Source of the DNA: Ruminococcus flavefaciens
Lineage (GTDB): Bacteria; Bacillota; Clostridia; Oscillospirales; Ruminococcaceae
DNA length: 64,000 nucleotides
Reading direction: 5' to 3'
Assembly: GCF_900108555.1 (NCBI RefSeq)
Contig: NZ_FNWV01000010.1
Span: 1-64,000, forward strand
The notes under the pieces are model-generated. The model did not search any database. It saw only the letters and a list, made by a program, of their open reading frames with translations, and was not told the origin of the DNA. The position numbers and the translations under genes were made by a program. How positions within the stretch are numbered: position 1 is the stretch's first letter; every line of letters begins with the position of its first letter. This document shows, one piece after another, positions 7,404-16,165 of this stretch.

Positions 7404-7531
7404 GTATTTAATTTAACTATAAAACTGCGAGAAAACTGCGAGAAAGCCAATTACAAACGCAACTGCGAACACCGCCGAAACCACGCAGAACAGGGAAAAA
7501 TCAAAGTGCGGCAAGCTCAAAAACGACTATG

Positions 7532-7571
7532 TTTCGAGTCATGTCCGTTATGACCACTTCGATACCACTGC
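7532..7571. repeat. 40-bp att repeat, tRNA half-copy (element end)
   Basis: A second, exact copy of the tRNA-Ser 5' half, not followed by the rest of a tRNA. It lies 107 bp before the chromosomal glgB gene, so it most likely marks the right junction of the element with the host tRNA remnant. A nested or earlier insertion is possible, since the partner junction lies outside the window. Confidence 0.75.
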
Positions 7572-7678
7572 ATAAAAATTACTATAATATTATATCACAC
7601 TGCTGCTTGGAAATCAAGAGAATTGTAAAAAAATAATATTATAACAAAAAGAGCAGAGGAGCTCCCCTGCTCTGTGTA

Positions 7679-9469
7679 TTATTTAGTCAGCAGGAACATT
7701 CTGCCGCTGAAGGGCGGGATATCCATATTGAGACTGCCGTCTTTGCACGAAAATGCTGTTTTTCCATGCGGTGTAGTACCGCTGTAGAGCTGATCGTCGG
7801 AGTCGAGAAGCAGTTCTGCACTGTACTCTTCGCCTATACGGACGGAGTATTTCGACTGAAACCAGTCCGAGAAATTGAACACTGCCAGTATATCGCCTTC
7901 TGCGGACTTTCTCCGAATTGCGTAAATGCACCTTTCTATTGCATTACAGTCAGACCACTCAAAGTTTGTGGGATCATGGTCGTAGTGAAGCGCACTATGC
8001 TCAAGGTATATCTTATTAAGAGCTTTGATAAACTCACGGAAAGAGTCATGCAGCGGATATTTCAGCATATCCCAGTCCTGCTGACGCTTTTCGTCCCATT
8101 CCCTCAGCTGAGCGAACTCGCTTCCCATAAAGTTCAGCTTTTTGCCGGGGTGAGCGATCATATACATATACAAAGCCCTTGCCTGCGGAAACTTCTCGGG
8201 ATACTGTCCGTTCATCTTCTGTGCGACTGTAGCCTTTCCGTGGACTACCTCATCGTGCGAAAGCGGAAGAATGAACTTCTCATTATAAAAATAAAGCATT
8301 GAAAAAGTCAGCTTATGATAGTCCCGTGAGCGGTACATCGGCGCACTTTGAAAATACTCCAGCGTATCATGCATCCAGCCCAAGTCCCATTTATAGTCAA
8401 AACCAAGACCGCCTGCATAAACAGGAGCCGTTACTCTCGGATATGCTGAGGAGTCCTCAGCGGCTATGACAGCAGAAGAATGACGTGCTTTAAGTCCGCA
8501 GTTCATAGCTTTTATGAACTCTATTGCAGTACGGTTCTCTCCGCGGCGTTCGTCACCGTTCCAGTAGATCATATTGCGGATAGCGTCCATGCGCAGTCCG
8601 TCGAAATGATACACGCTCAGCCAGTAATCCGCAGCCGACTGTATGAACGATCTTACCTCGCCTTTCGAGTGATTGAAGTTGCGGCTTCCCCACTCGTTAT
8701 ATCCTGCACTGTCGTCAGGGTACTCATATAGCTTAGTGCCGTCATACTCCGTAAGCCCGTAGTGGTCGACCGCAAAATGCACAGGAACGAAGTCAACTAT
8801 TACGCCAATGCCGTTTTTATGGCATTTATCCACAAGCTCCATAAGGTCTGAGGGAGTCCCATAACGGGAAGTCGGCGCAAAAAATCCCGTGCTCTGATAG
8901 CCCCAAGACTCATCACATGGGTGCTCGCTGAGAGGCATGAATTCGATGAAATTATAACCGTATTCCTTAACATAAGCGATGAGCTCGTCAGCTATTTCAG
9001 CATAGGAATACCAGCCTGTCTCCTCTTCATCTGAACGCCTTTTCCATGAGCCGAGATGCACTTCATATATGTTCATAGGCTTGTCATGGCAGTCTGTACG
9101 CTTTTTCAGCCATTCATCATCTGTAAATGAGTAGTCCGTGATGCTCCTTATGACGGAACAAGTTCCCGGACGCACCTCCATACCGAAGCCATAGGGATCA
9201 CAATGGTCGATGAACTTACCTTTTTTATCGTAAATTCGGTACTTATACCGCATACCCTCCTCAGCTTCGGGCAGACATAACTCAAAGAACCTGCCGTCCT
9301 CAACAGGCTTCATGGGGATATCCTTCCAGTCGCTGAAATCGCCTATTACCGATACCTTTGACGCATTCGGCGCATATGTACGAAAAACAGTGCCCTTTTC
9401 AGTGATATGAGCACCGAAATATTTATATGCTTCAAATTCCTCGCCCTTGTAAAAACTCATAATGTCCAT
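7679..9469 (-). CDS. glgB: 1,4-alpha-glucan branching enzyme GlgB
   Basis: A 596-residue GH13 enzyme that makes alpha-1,6 branches in glycogen. An N-terminal CBM48-like domain (TVFRTYAPNASKVSVIGDFSDW, about residues 25-47) precedes the barrel. Catalytic motifs seen are DGLRMDAIRNMIYW (nucleophile Asp), VIAAEDSSAYP (acid/base Glu) and LPLSHDEVVHGK (transition-state Asp). It is at the short end for GlgB. The start is ATG 9469, with GGGAG upstream; the frame opens further back at 9580. It is monocistronic, with no other glg gene nearby, and begins the host chromosome after the element. Confidence 0.93.
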   Translation of the reverse strand: MDIMSFYKGEEFEAYKYFGAHITEKGTVFRTYAPNASKVSVIGDFSDWKDIPMKPVEDGRFFELCLPEAEEGMRYKYRIYDKKGKFIDHCDPYGFGMEVRPGTCSVIRSITDYSFTDDEWLKKRTDCHDKPMNIYEVHLGSWKRRSDEEETGWYSYAEIADELIAYVKEYGYNFIEFMPLSEHPCDESWGYQSTGFFAPTSRYGTPSDLMELVDKCHKNGIGVIVDFVPVHFAVDHYGLTEYDGTKLYEYPDDSAGYNEWGSRNFNHSKGEVRSFIQSAADYWLSVYHFDGLRMDAIRNMIYWNGDERRGENRTAIEFIKAMNCGLKARHSSAVIAAEDSSAYPRVTAPVYAGGLGFDYKWDLGWMHDTLEYFQSAPMYRSRDYHKLTFSMLYFYNEKFILPLSHDEVVHGKATVAQKMNGQYPEKFPQARALYMYMIAHPGKKLNFMGSEFAQLREWDEKRQQDWDMLKYPLHDSFREFIKALNKIYLEHSALHYDHDPTNFEWSDCNAIERCIYAIRRKSAEGDILAVFNFSDWFQSKYSVRIGEEYSAELLLDSDDQLYSGTTPHGKTAFSCKDGSLNMDIPPFSGRMFLLTK

Positions 9470-9625
9470 ACTATCAGCTCCCGTCACCGATCTCTCTTTT
9501 CTGATTATAACACGATATATCGTCAAAGTCAATGATGTCAAATCCGACAAAAAGGAGCAGCTGCGCCTATACAAAATCACTATTTACTTTAGCGCTTTGT
9601 ACCTGCAAATCGTTAAATTGCCGTG

Positions 9626-9654
9626 TTGACATATTTCAGACTCGGTGATATAAT
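9626..9654 (+). promoter_or_regulatory. Sigma-A promoter of aroC
   Basis: Consensus TTGACA (9626-9631) and TATAAT (9649-9654) are separated by exactly 17 bp and lie 58 bp before the aroC start. Confidence 0.85.
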
Positions 9655-9712
9655 TTAATAGTGTTCCGAATATAGATATCGGGGCATAAAACGTTATCAG
9701 GGAGATGAAATA

Positions 9713-10804
9713 ATGAAAAACACCTTTGGTTCAAGCGTTTCCGTAACAGTTTTCGGCGAAAGCCACGGCGAAGCTATCGGTGCAGTGCTTGACGGAATGG
9801 CATCAGGTATCCCCGTAGATGAGAATTTCATCGCACAGCAGATGCAGCTGAGACAGTCTATCGGTGCTCTTTCCACAGCAAGACGTGAAGCAGACAAGGT
9901 AAGGATAGTCAGCGGAGTCTTTAACGGAAAAACTACAGGAACTCCTATGACGTTTATCATAGAAAATCAGGACACAAGAAGCAAGGATTACGGCGAGCTC
10001 GCTTACAAGGCACGTCCGGGACACGCAGACTTTTCCGCACAGATGAAGTATCACGGCTTTCAGGATTTCCGCGGCGGCGGACACTTCTCGGGCAGGATAA
10101 CAGCAGGAATAGTTGCGGCAGGCGCAGTTGCGATAAGTGCTCTCCGTTCTAAAAATATAAACATAGCAACTCATATCTTATCGTGCGGCGGAGTCTATGA
10201 CCGACCGTTCAATAACATCGAAGATGACATAAAGCAGCTCAATTCTATGGAATTCGCTGTTCTTGACGAAAAGAGAGCCGAGGAGATGCAGGCTGCGATA
10301 ACTGCTGCAAAGAACGACGGCGACAGCGTAGGCGGCAGACTTGAAACTATCGTTACTGGACTTCCAGCAGGCGTAGGCGAACCGTGGTTCGATACTCTCG
10401 AAAGCGTACTTGCTCATGCACTTTTCGGTATCCCAGCCGTTAAGGGCGTGGAATTCGGTGCAGGCTTTGCCGTAGCGGATATGCTCGGAAGTCAGTGCAA
10501 TGACTCATTCCGCTCAGCTGACGGAAAGGTATACAGCGATACCAACAACAACGGCGGTATCATCGGCGGAATCACCACAGGACTGCCCGTACTGTTCAGA
10601 ACAGCTATAAAGCCCACTCCTTCGATCTACAAAGAGCAGGAAACTATCGACCTCAATACACTTGAAAATACAACATTGCAGATAAAGGGCAGACACGATC
10701 CAGCAATAGTTCACCGTGCAAGAGTAGTGGCAGACAGCATAACCGCTCTCGTACTCTGCGACCAACTGTCTCTCCGTTTCGGAACAGACTGGCTCAAAGC
10801 GTAA
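9713..10804 (+). CDS. aroC: Chorismate synthase
   Basis: A 363-residue FMN-dependent enzyme that converts EPSP to chorismate, the last step of the shikimate pathway. Family motifs seen are [10 protein letters not shown] near the N-terminus, [23 protein letters not shown] and [11 protein letters not shown] near the C-terminus. Length is normal. ATG 9713 follows GGGAGATGAAATA. The DAHP synthase gene starts 33 bp downstream, so first and last steps of the pathway appear to share one transcript. The trp cluster that consumes chorismate is at the other end of the window. Confidence 0.96.
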   Translation: MKNTFGSSVSVTVFGESHGEAIGAVLDGMASGIPVDENFIAQQMQLRQSIGALSTARREADKVRIVSGVFNGKTTGTPMTFIIENQDTRSKDYGELAYKARPGHADFSAQMKYHGFQDFRGGGHFSGRITAGIVAAGAVAISALRSKNINIATHILSCGGVYDRPFNNIEDDIKQLNSMEFAVLDEKRAEEMQAAITAAKNDGDSVGGRLETIVTGLPAGVGEPWFDTLESVLAHALFGIPAVKGVEFGAGFAVADMLGSQCNDSFRSADGKVYSDTNNNGGIIGGITTGLPVLFRTAIKPTPSIYKEQETIDLNTLENTTLQIKGRHDPAIVHRARVVADSITALVLCDQLSLRFGTDWLKA

Positions 10805-10837
10805 AACGCTTTTTCAAACAAGAAAGGAAAATGTAAT

Positions 10838-11866
10838 ATGGCACTTAATATTATCCGCGAGCTGCCTCACCCGTCTGAACTGAAGGCTGCTCATCCGCTC
10901 TCACAGGAGCTCATCGACATCAAGGCTAAGCGTGACGAAGAAGTAAAGAAGATATTCAGCGGCGAGTCTGACAAGTTTCTCCTCGTCATCGGACCTTGTT
11001 CCGCCGACAATGAGGACAGCGTACTTGACTATATCACCCGTCTGCGTGAGCTTCAGGAAAAGGTCAGCGACAAGATAATGATGATACCGAGAATATACAC
11101 AGGTAAGCCAAGAACTACAGGTGCAGGCTACAAGGGTATGCTCCACCAGCCAAACCCTGCCGCTATGCCTGACCTTAAAAGCGGTATCATCGCTGTAAGA
11201 CATCTCCACATGAGAGTTCTCTCGGAAACAGGCTTTTCATCTGCCGATGAGATGCTCTACCCCGAGAACTACAGCTACCTTGACGACCTTCTCTCGTATA
11301 TCGCTATCGGTGCTCGTTCCGTAGAAAATCAGCAGCACCGTCTGGTATCCAGCGGAGTTGATATCCCTGTTGGTATGAAGAACCCAACAAGCGGCGATAT
11401 TTCCGTAATGATGAACTCTATCACTGCCGCACAGCACCACCATGCATTCATATACAGAGGCTGTGAGGTAAGAAGTGACGGCAATCCTTATGCACACGCT
11501 ATCCTCCGCGGCTATGTCAACGACAAGGGACAGTCCTTCCCGAATTATCACTTCGAGGATCTTTACAACCTTGCACAGACATATGCAGAAAAGGAACTGA
11601 AAAATCCTGCTCTTATCGTTGATACCAACCATGCAAACTCAGGCAAGAGATATGAAGAGCAGATAAGAATATCCAAGGAGATACTTCACAGTATGCGCCA
11701 CAGCGATGACATCAAGAAGCTGGTCAAGGGACTTATGATCGAGAGCTATATCGAAGACGGAGCGCAGAAGATAGGCGAAAATATCTACGGCAAGTCCATC
11801 ACAGATCCATGTCTCGGCTGGACAAAGACAGAAAAACTTGTATACGATATCGCAGAACAGCTCTGA
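10838..11866 (+). CDS. aroF: 3-deoxy-7-phosphoheptulonate synthase (type I DAHPS)
   Basis: A 342-residue type I (AroFGH-like) DAHP synthase that condenses PEP with erythrose 4-phosphate. Seen: LLVIGPCSADN (PEP/metal site) near residue 50, RIYTGKPRTTGAGYKGM, PVGMKNPTSGD, DTNHANSGK and GLMIESYIEDG. These match the E. coli-type enzymes, not the AroA-beta/KDO8P type more common in Firmicutes. Which aromatic product inhibits it cannot be told. It follows AAAGGAAAATGTAAT and ends before a strong terminator. Confidence 0.93.
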   Translation: MALNIIRELPHPSELKAAHPLSQELIDIKAKRDEEVKKIFSGESDKFLLVIGPCSADNEDSVLDYITRLRELQEKVSDKIMMIPRIYTGKPRTTGAGYKGMLHQPNPAAMPDLKSGIIAVRHLHMRVLSETGFSSADEMLYPENYSYLDDLLSYIAIGARSVENQQHRLVSSGVDIPVGMKNPTSGDISVMMNSITAAQHHHAFIYRGCEVRSDGNPYAHAILRGYVNDKGQSFPNYHFEDLYNLAQTYAEKELKNPALIVDTNHANSGKRYEEQIRISKEILHSMRHSDDIKKLVKGLMIESYIEDGAQKIGENIYGKSITDPCLGWTKTEKLVYDIAEQL

Positions 11867-11898
11867 TAAAATAAAGTTTTCAAACATTACACAAAATT

Positions 11899-11944
11899 TA
11901 AAGCCACAGTATTTCTGATATCATTCAGAAGTGCTGTGGCTTTA
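11899..11944 (+). terminator. Terminator after aroC-DAHPS
   Basis: An 11-bp stem TAAAGCCACAG/CTGTGGCTTTA encloses an inner stem TTCTGA/TCAGAA. The T-run is weak, but position and strength fit a terminator. Confidence 0.75.
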
Positions 11945-11989
11945 TGTTATTGACAAAGATAGATCATAATTCAGCGCATACACGCAAAG

Positions 11990-12090
11990 TTGAGAATTGA
12001 GAATTGTGGTGTCGCCTACGGCGATATAATTTTAATAATTTGATCGCAGCGAACTCGATCATTCTACTCACTACTCTCTACTCACTTAAA
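11990..12090. repeat. Intergenic repeat, GGTGTCG type, copy 1
   Basis: The 343-bp gap holds a mosaic of GAGAATTGAGAATT, a short hairpin GTCGCCTACGGCGAT, a second hairpin GATCG-N9-CGATC and a pyrimidine-rich CTACTCACTACTC tract. The same architecture, with different but still complementary stems, recurs at 33740-33843. No gene is visible in the gap. Confidence 0.55.
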
Positions 12091-12209
12091 TCAAAACATC
12101 GCACTTTAGTTCTCACTTTTTATGACATTTTCCGTCATATCGGCATATAATAAACAGTACCGCATTTCCTGCTGACCTGCGCAATACGCAGCAGTCAGGG
12201 GTGATACTA

Positions 12210-12446
12210 TTGACCAACAGTATTCTTGATATGCCCTCATATACCTACGCTGTCAAAGCACAGCGGCTTCTGCGGTCACGGGGCTATCCATGCATGATAA
12301 AAAGGCGAGAAAAGAGCTCCGAACGGGGCTGCGGCTACTCAGTCCACATTGCAGGCGGCAGCGAAAGCGCAGTTAAGCTCCTTGAAAGCCGCGGTATACC
12401 CTATTCTGTCGTAAATAACGGAGGTGAAGGCGATGACCAACTTTGA
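12210..12446 (+). CDS. DUF3343 protein (putative Se/S carrier-like)
   Basis: A 78-residue protein resembling the DUF3343 family: SYTYAVKAQRLLRSRGYPCMIKR, then a conserved GCGYSVHI with a cysteine, ending in a LLESRGIPY helix. DUF3343 proteins are proposed sulfur or selenium carriers because they occur beside cysteine-desulfurase-like genes, as here. TTG 12210 is preferred, as AGGGGTG lies 7 nt upstream, although GTG 12201 is possible. It overlaps the desulfurase gene by 14 bp. Confidence 0.75.
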   Translation: MTNSILDMPSYTYAVKAQRLLRSRGYPCMIKRREKSSERGCGYSVHIAGGSESAVKLLESRGIPYSVVNNGGEGDDQL

Positions 12447-13569
12447 CAACGCAGCCACCACCTATCCCAAGCCGCTGTCCGTACGCCGAGCCGCCGCAGA
12501 AGCCATTCGCAGCTATGGCGGCAATGCAGGCAGAGGCGGTCACGAGCTTGCCATGCGTACCTCAGAGGCTCTTTACTCCGCCCGTGAGACCGCAGCAGAA
12601 TTTTTCGGCGCACAGACTGAAAACACCGTCTTTACTCTTAACTGTACTCACGCTCTGAATATGGCTATACAGGGCGTAATGAAAGACGGCGGACACCTTA
12701 TCATAAGCAGTCTCGAACACAATTCCGCTACCCGTCCCTCATTCACTCTTACAGCCGAAAAGCGCATATCTCTTTCAATAGCCGAAGTCTTTGCTGATTC
12801 AGCGCAGACTGTGGAGAGCTTCCGCCGCCTTATCCGCAGCGACACAAAAGCGATAGTCTGCACACTTGCAAGCAATGTCACAGGTCAGCTTCTCCCCTAC
12901 AGGGAAATAGCCGCTCTTTGCCGTGAAAACGGCATATGTTTCATAGCAGACGGCGCACAGATATGCGGAATATATGATATAAAGCTCGAAAGCGGCATAA
13001 ATATACTATGTACCGCAGGTCATAAGGGACTTTATGGCATCACAGGCACAGGTCTCCTTATAACTGACGGCAGCTTCCCTTTATCTCCGATAATACAGGG
13101 CGGCACGGGAAGCGATTCCCTGCGTCTTTTCCAGCCTGATATGCTCCCCGACAGCCTTGAAAGCGGCACACCGAATATCATCGGTGCAGTAACCGTAGGT
13201 GCAGGGATAAATTATATAAACTCCTACGGCATGGAAAATATACGCCGCCATGAAGAAAAGCTTTGCAGAATGTTCATTTCAATGCTTGAAAATACAGAAG
13301 GCATTACCTTCTATCGTGACAGCAATGCGGAATATGCTCCTATCGTCTCCTTCAATATCGACGGCTTTTCATCTGAGGAAGCATCCTCTCTGCTTGCCGA
13401 AAAAGGCTATTGTCTCCGCGCAGGATACCACTGTGCAGCACTTGCTCACGCTTCCCTCGGAACAAAAAACGGCACTGTACGTTTTGCACCGTCAGTATTT
13501 AATACAGAAACCGAAGTAAAAAATCTTGTACTTTTTGTTAAGACAATGAAAAATTTACAAAATTCTTAA
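12433..13569 (+). CDS. Cysteine desulfurase family protein (class V aminotransferase)
   Basis: A 378-residue PLP enzyme of the NifS/SufS fold, closest to the small TIGR01977-type subgroup. Seen: NFDNAATTYPKP at the N-terminus, DGAQICG, the PLP lysine in TAGHKGLYG, GGTGSDS and the catalytic cysteine in RAGYHCAALAH. It should release sulfur (or selenium) from cysteine (selenocysteine) as a persulfide. ATG 12433 sits after GGAGGTGAAGGCG. Coupling to the DUF3343 gene suggests that this small protein is its partner or acceptor. No Fe-S scaffold gene is adjacent, so general iron-sulfur assembly is less likely. Confidence 0.85.
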   Translation: MTNFDNAATTYPKPLSVRRAAAEAIRSYGGNAGRGGHELAMRTSEALYSARETAAEFFGAQTENTVFTLNCTHALNMAIQGVMKDGGHLIISSLEHNSATRPSFTLTAEKRISLSIAEVFADSAQTVESFRRLIRSDTKAIVCTLASNVTGQLLPYREIAALCRENGICFIADGAQICGIYDIKLESGINILCTAGHKGLYGITGTGLLITDGSFPLSPIIQGGTGSDSLRLFQPDMLPDSLESGTPNIIGAVTVGAGINYINSYGMENIRRHEEKLCRMFISMLENTEGITFYRDSNAEYAPIVSFNIDGFSSEEASSLLAEKGYCLRAGYHCAALAHASLGTKNGTVRFAPSVFNTETEVKNLVLFVKTMKNLQNS

Positions 13570-13576
13570 AAAACTA

Positions 13577-13604
13577 TTGAAATTATCTGAATTTGTGGTA
13601 CAAT
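13577..13604 (+). promoter_or_regulatory. Promoter of cdaA-cdaR
   Basis: TTGAAA (13577-13582) and TACAAT (13599-13604) with a 16-bp spacer. A perfect 8-bp hairpin ATGAGGAC-AGCC-GTCCTCAT follows in the leader at 13632-13651, about 58 bp before the start codon. Confidence 0.65.
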
Positions 13605-13709
13605 AATATTATAGTATTGCGCAGTCAGCTATGAGGACAGCCGTCCTCATACATAAACAGATCACGCAAAATAAATATGTGTAATAATTCCCCGAGGGGG
13701 TGTATATAA

Positions 13710-14597
13710 TTGTTCAAAACCACGCCGCAGGAGGTATTTAACGCTTTTCTCAGCGTAGTAAGTACGTTCAGAGCTATAGACGTAATAGACGTTCTTATCC
13801 TTACATACGTTATCTATCTTCTGCTGAAACTTATACGCGAAACTCGCGCAGGTCAGCTTGTAAAGGGAATACTTTTCCTTGTTGCCAGCTATTTTATAAG
13901 CGTTGCTTTTGACCTCAAGGTCGTAAGCTATTTGCTGAACAGAGCTCTCAGTATGGGAGTCCTTGCAATGATAGTCCTCTTCCAGCCCGAACTCAGAAGA
14001 GCACTTGAAAAAGCAGGACGTACCCGTTTCGGAATACGTCTTTTCGGTATCGGACAGAGCACCGATGAGATCAAACAGCGTTGGGAGCCTGCTATCGAAG
14101 CAATATGCGATTCATGTGTAGAGCTTTCCGCAACCTGTACAGGCGCACTTATCGTCGTTGAAAGACAGGTGAGGCTTGGCGAACAGATCGAAACAGGCAC
14201 TATACTTAACGCAACACCCAGCAAGGAAGTGTTCGGAAATATATTCTACCCGAAAACACCGCTCCACGACGGTGCTGTTATAATGCGAGACGGCGTTATC
14301 CTCGCCGCAGCCTGCTTCCTGCCAAAGCCGCAGAATGACGCAATAATCAATAAAAAGCTCGGTTCGAGACACAGAGCCGCAATAGGTATGAGCGAAAACT
14401 CAGATGCCGTTGTCGTTGTAGTTTCCGAGGAAACAGGACAGATCTCCGTAGCAGTAAACGGTACTCTCACAAGAGATTATACACGTGATAAGCTGAAAAC
14501 ACTTCTCGAAGAAATGCTCTTCAACGATAAAACCGAGATATCTATAGGCAAAAAGAATTTATTTTCTTCATTCTCCGAAAGGAGGAAGAAAAAATGA
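13710..14597 (+). CDS. cdaA: Diadenylate cyclase CdaA
   Basis: A 295-residue membrane diadenylate cyclase that makes c-di-AMP from two ATP. Three hydrophobic segments in the first 100 residues (VIDVLILTYVIYLLL, GILFLVASYFIS, MGVLAMIVLF) precede the DAC domain with its DGA (LHDGAVIMRDG) and RHR (SRHRAAIG) motifs. TTG 13710 follows GAGGGGGTG. It overlaps cdaR by 4 bp (ATGA), the usual cdaA-cdaR operon. No glmM follows. The charged tail SERRKKK is typical. Confidence 0.95.
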   Translation: MFKTTPQEVFNAFLSVVSTFRAIDVIDVLILTYVIYLLLKLIRETRAGQLVKGILFLVASYFISVAFDLKVVSYLLNRALSMGVLAMIVLFQPELRRALEKAGRTRFGIRLFGIGQSTDEIKQRWEPAIEAICDSCVELSATCTGALIVVERQVRLGEQIETGTILNATPSKEVFGNIFYPKTPLHDGAVIMRDGVILAAACFLPKPQNDAIINKKLGSRHRAAIGMSENSDAVVVVVSEETGQISVAVNGTLTRDYTRDKLKTLLEEMLFNDKTEISIGKKNLFSSFSERRKKK

Positions 14598-15937
14598 ACC
14601 TTTATAGTAACGGAAAAACTCATAACACAAAAGACACCAAAAGCAATGCTGTACTTTTCGTCATAGCTTTGATATGCGCCATAGCAAGCTGGCTCATAAT
14701 AGCTATGAAGATGTACCCTTCTGCTTCAAAGCAGCTGTACAACATTCCCGTATCTCTTGATGTAAGCGGTACTTCCGCAGCAGAAAACGGATTGCAGGTA
14801 CTTTCTCCCGAAAAAGTTACCGTAAATATCAGCTTCGACTGCAGCCGTACCGATTTCAGCAAGCTCACTAATGACAATGTAATAGCCTACGTTGACTTTA
14901 GCAATATAGACACCATAGGTTCAAGAGAGCTTAAAGTTGAAGTAAAAAGCAAGGACGGCTCGGGAATGTCAAATATCAGCTGCTCGCCGTCAACGATAAA
15001 GGTATATCTTGATAAGTTTGAGACAAAAACCATACAGCTGAAGCCAAAGCTCCAGAATTTAAAAACTGTAGAAGGTATGTCTTATTATGACGATGAGGTC
15101 ACCTGTACTCCCGATGAGATAAAGATCACAGGTCCTTCCCAGAAGCTTGCAAAGATCGCTGAATGTTATGTGGTATCAAATAAAGATGTTACCCTTGACA
15201 GAGAATCGGATATAGCAGGCGAATCTTTCCAGATACTTGACGAAAACGGAACAGGTCTTGATGATACGGGTATCAAATTCGGTGCTGAAGCACAGAGTAT
15301 AAGTATGCATATACCTGTACGTATACAAAAGACCGTAAAGCTTGATGTAAGCCTCGGAGTATGGCCCGAAAACTTTGATCCCGACTGCCTTGATTTCACT
15401 ATAACACCTGAAAGTATCCCGATCGCGGCAAAGGATAACGAGTCGAATATCCCTGATACACTGACAATACCTATACGTCTCAGTGCTCTTGATATCGGAT
15501 ACTCATGGGACACAGAGATAGATAAGCTGCTGGCAGACAGCAACCTGAAGAATATATCGGGAATAGACAAGATCAATGTTACTCTCAACAGCGACGGTCT
15601 TTCATCTAAGGAGGTCACTATCAACTGTGACGATATACCTCTGACCAACAAACCCAGCGATAACAATGATTATACAATACTTACCGGTCAGGTAAAAGTC
15701 AAGATCGTAGGACCTGAGGACATAATCAACGAACTCACAGCAAAGGATCTCAGTGCCCGTGTCAACCTCCTCGGAGCAGACACCTCCAGCGATCAGTTCA
15801 AGTATAATGTTACTGTATCGTGTTATACATATGATAACGTATGGGCTGTAGGCGATAAGAAGGTAGAGATAAAAAAGACTCCGAAAGAAGGAAAGACCAC
15901 ACAGTCTTCTTCGACAGCAACTACAAGTGCAAACTGA
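14594..15937 (+). CDS. cdaR: CdaR / YbbR-domain regulator of CdaA
   Basis: A 447-residue extracytoplasmic protein with one N-terminal membrane anchor (AVLFVIALICAIASWLIIAM, about residues 19-38), followed by several YbbR repeats of about 85 residues. Repeat cores such as YNIPVSLDV, IQLKPKL and VKIVGP are visible. CdaR binds and modulates the CdaA cyclase at the membrane. The tail is Ser/Thr-rich. The start overlaps the cdaA stop. Confidence 0.9.
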   Translation: MNLYSNGKTHNTKDTKSNAVLFVIALICAIASWLIIAMKMYPSASKQLYNIPVSLDVSGTSAAENGLQVLSPEKVTVNISFDCSRTDFSKLTNDNVIAYVDFSNIDTIGSRELKVEVKSKDGSGMSNISCSPSTIKVYLDKFETKTIQLKPKLQNLKTVEGMSYYDDEVTCTPDEIKITGPSQKLAKIAECYVVSNKDVTLDRESDIAGESFQILDENGTGLDDTGIKFGAEAQSISMHIPVRIQKTVKLDVSLGVWPENFDPDCLDFTITPESIPIAAKDNESNIPDTLTIPIRLSALDIGYSWDTEIDKLLADSNLKNISGIDKINVTLNSDGLSSKEVTINCDDIPLTNKPSDNNDYTILTGQVKVKIVGPEDIINELTAKDLSARVNLLGADTSSDQFKYNVTVSCYTYDNVWAVGDKKVEIKKTPKEGKTTQSSSTATTSAN

Positions 15938-15941
15938 TATC

Positions 15942-15979
15942 AAAAGCTCCACTGTACTAATGTACAGCGGAGCTTTTTT
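15942..15979 (+). terminator. Terminator after cdaAR
   Basis: Stem AAAAGCTCC-CTGTAC / GTACAG-GGAGCTTTT with one mismatch, followed by TTTTTT. Confidence 0.88.
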
Positions 15980-16165
15980 GTTCATACAGATACATATCAT
16001 TAGCAATTTTTCACAAATTATTCATAACATCTTAAAACATTATGCCGAATTTCACTGCTTGTTAACAATTTATTAACATTTCAATGTCATAAGAGTGCTA
16101 TAATGTGCGTGTACAGCAATGTACTATCTTATTTTATTTAATCTTATCTGAAAGGATGATACACA

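Larger units (their letters stand above)
7203..7445. promoter_or_regulatory. Putative integrase arm-type sites
   Basis: The 13-mer GCGAGAAAACTGC occurs at 7427-7439 and, inverted, at 7205-7217. At 7424-7445 two 11-bp copies of ACTGCGAGAAA are in tandem. Short repeats beside the core of an attachment site are typical of integrase arm-binding DNA. These lie on both sides of the intact tRNA gene, which suggests that the gene itself is inside the element and that the crossover is at the second repeat. Function is inferred. Confidence 0.45.

Noticed and set aside
13632-13651. Leader hairpin of cdaA, considered as a riboswitch
   Set aside because: Only one short 8-bp hairpin; no resemblance to the ydaO c-di-AMP class or another known aptamer.
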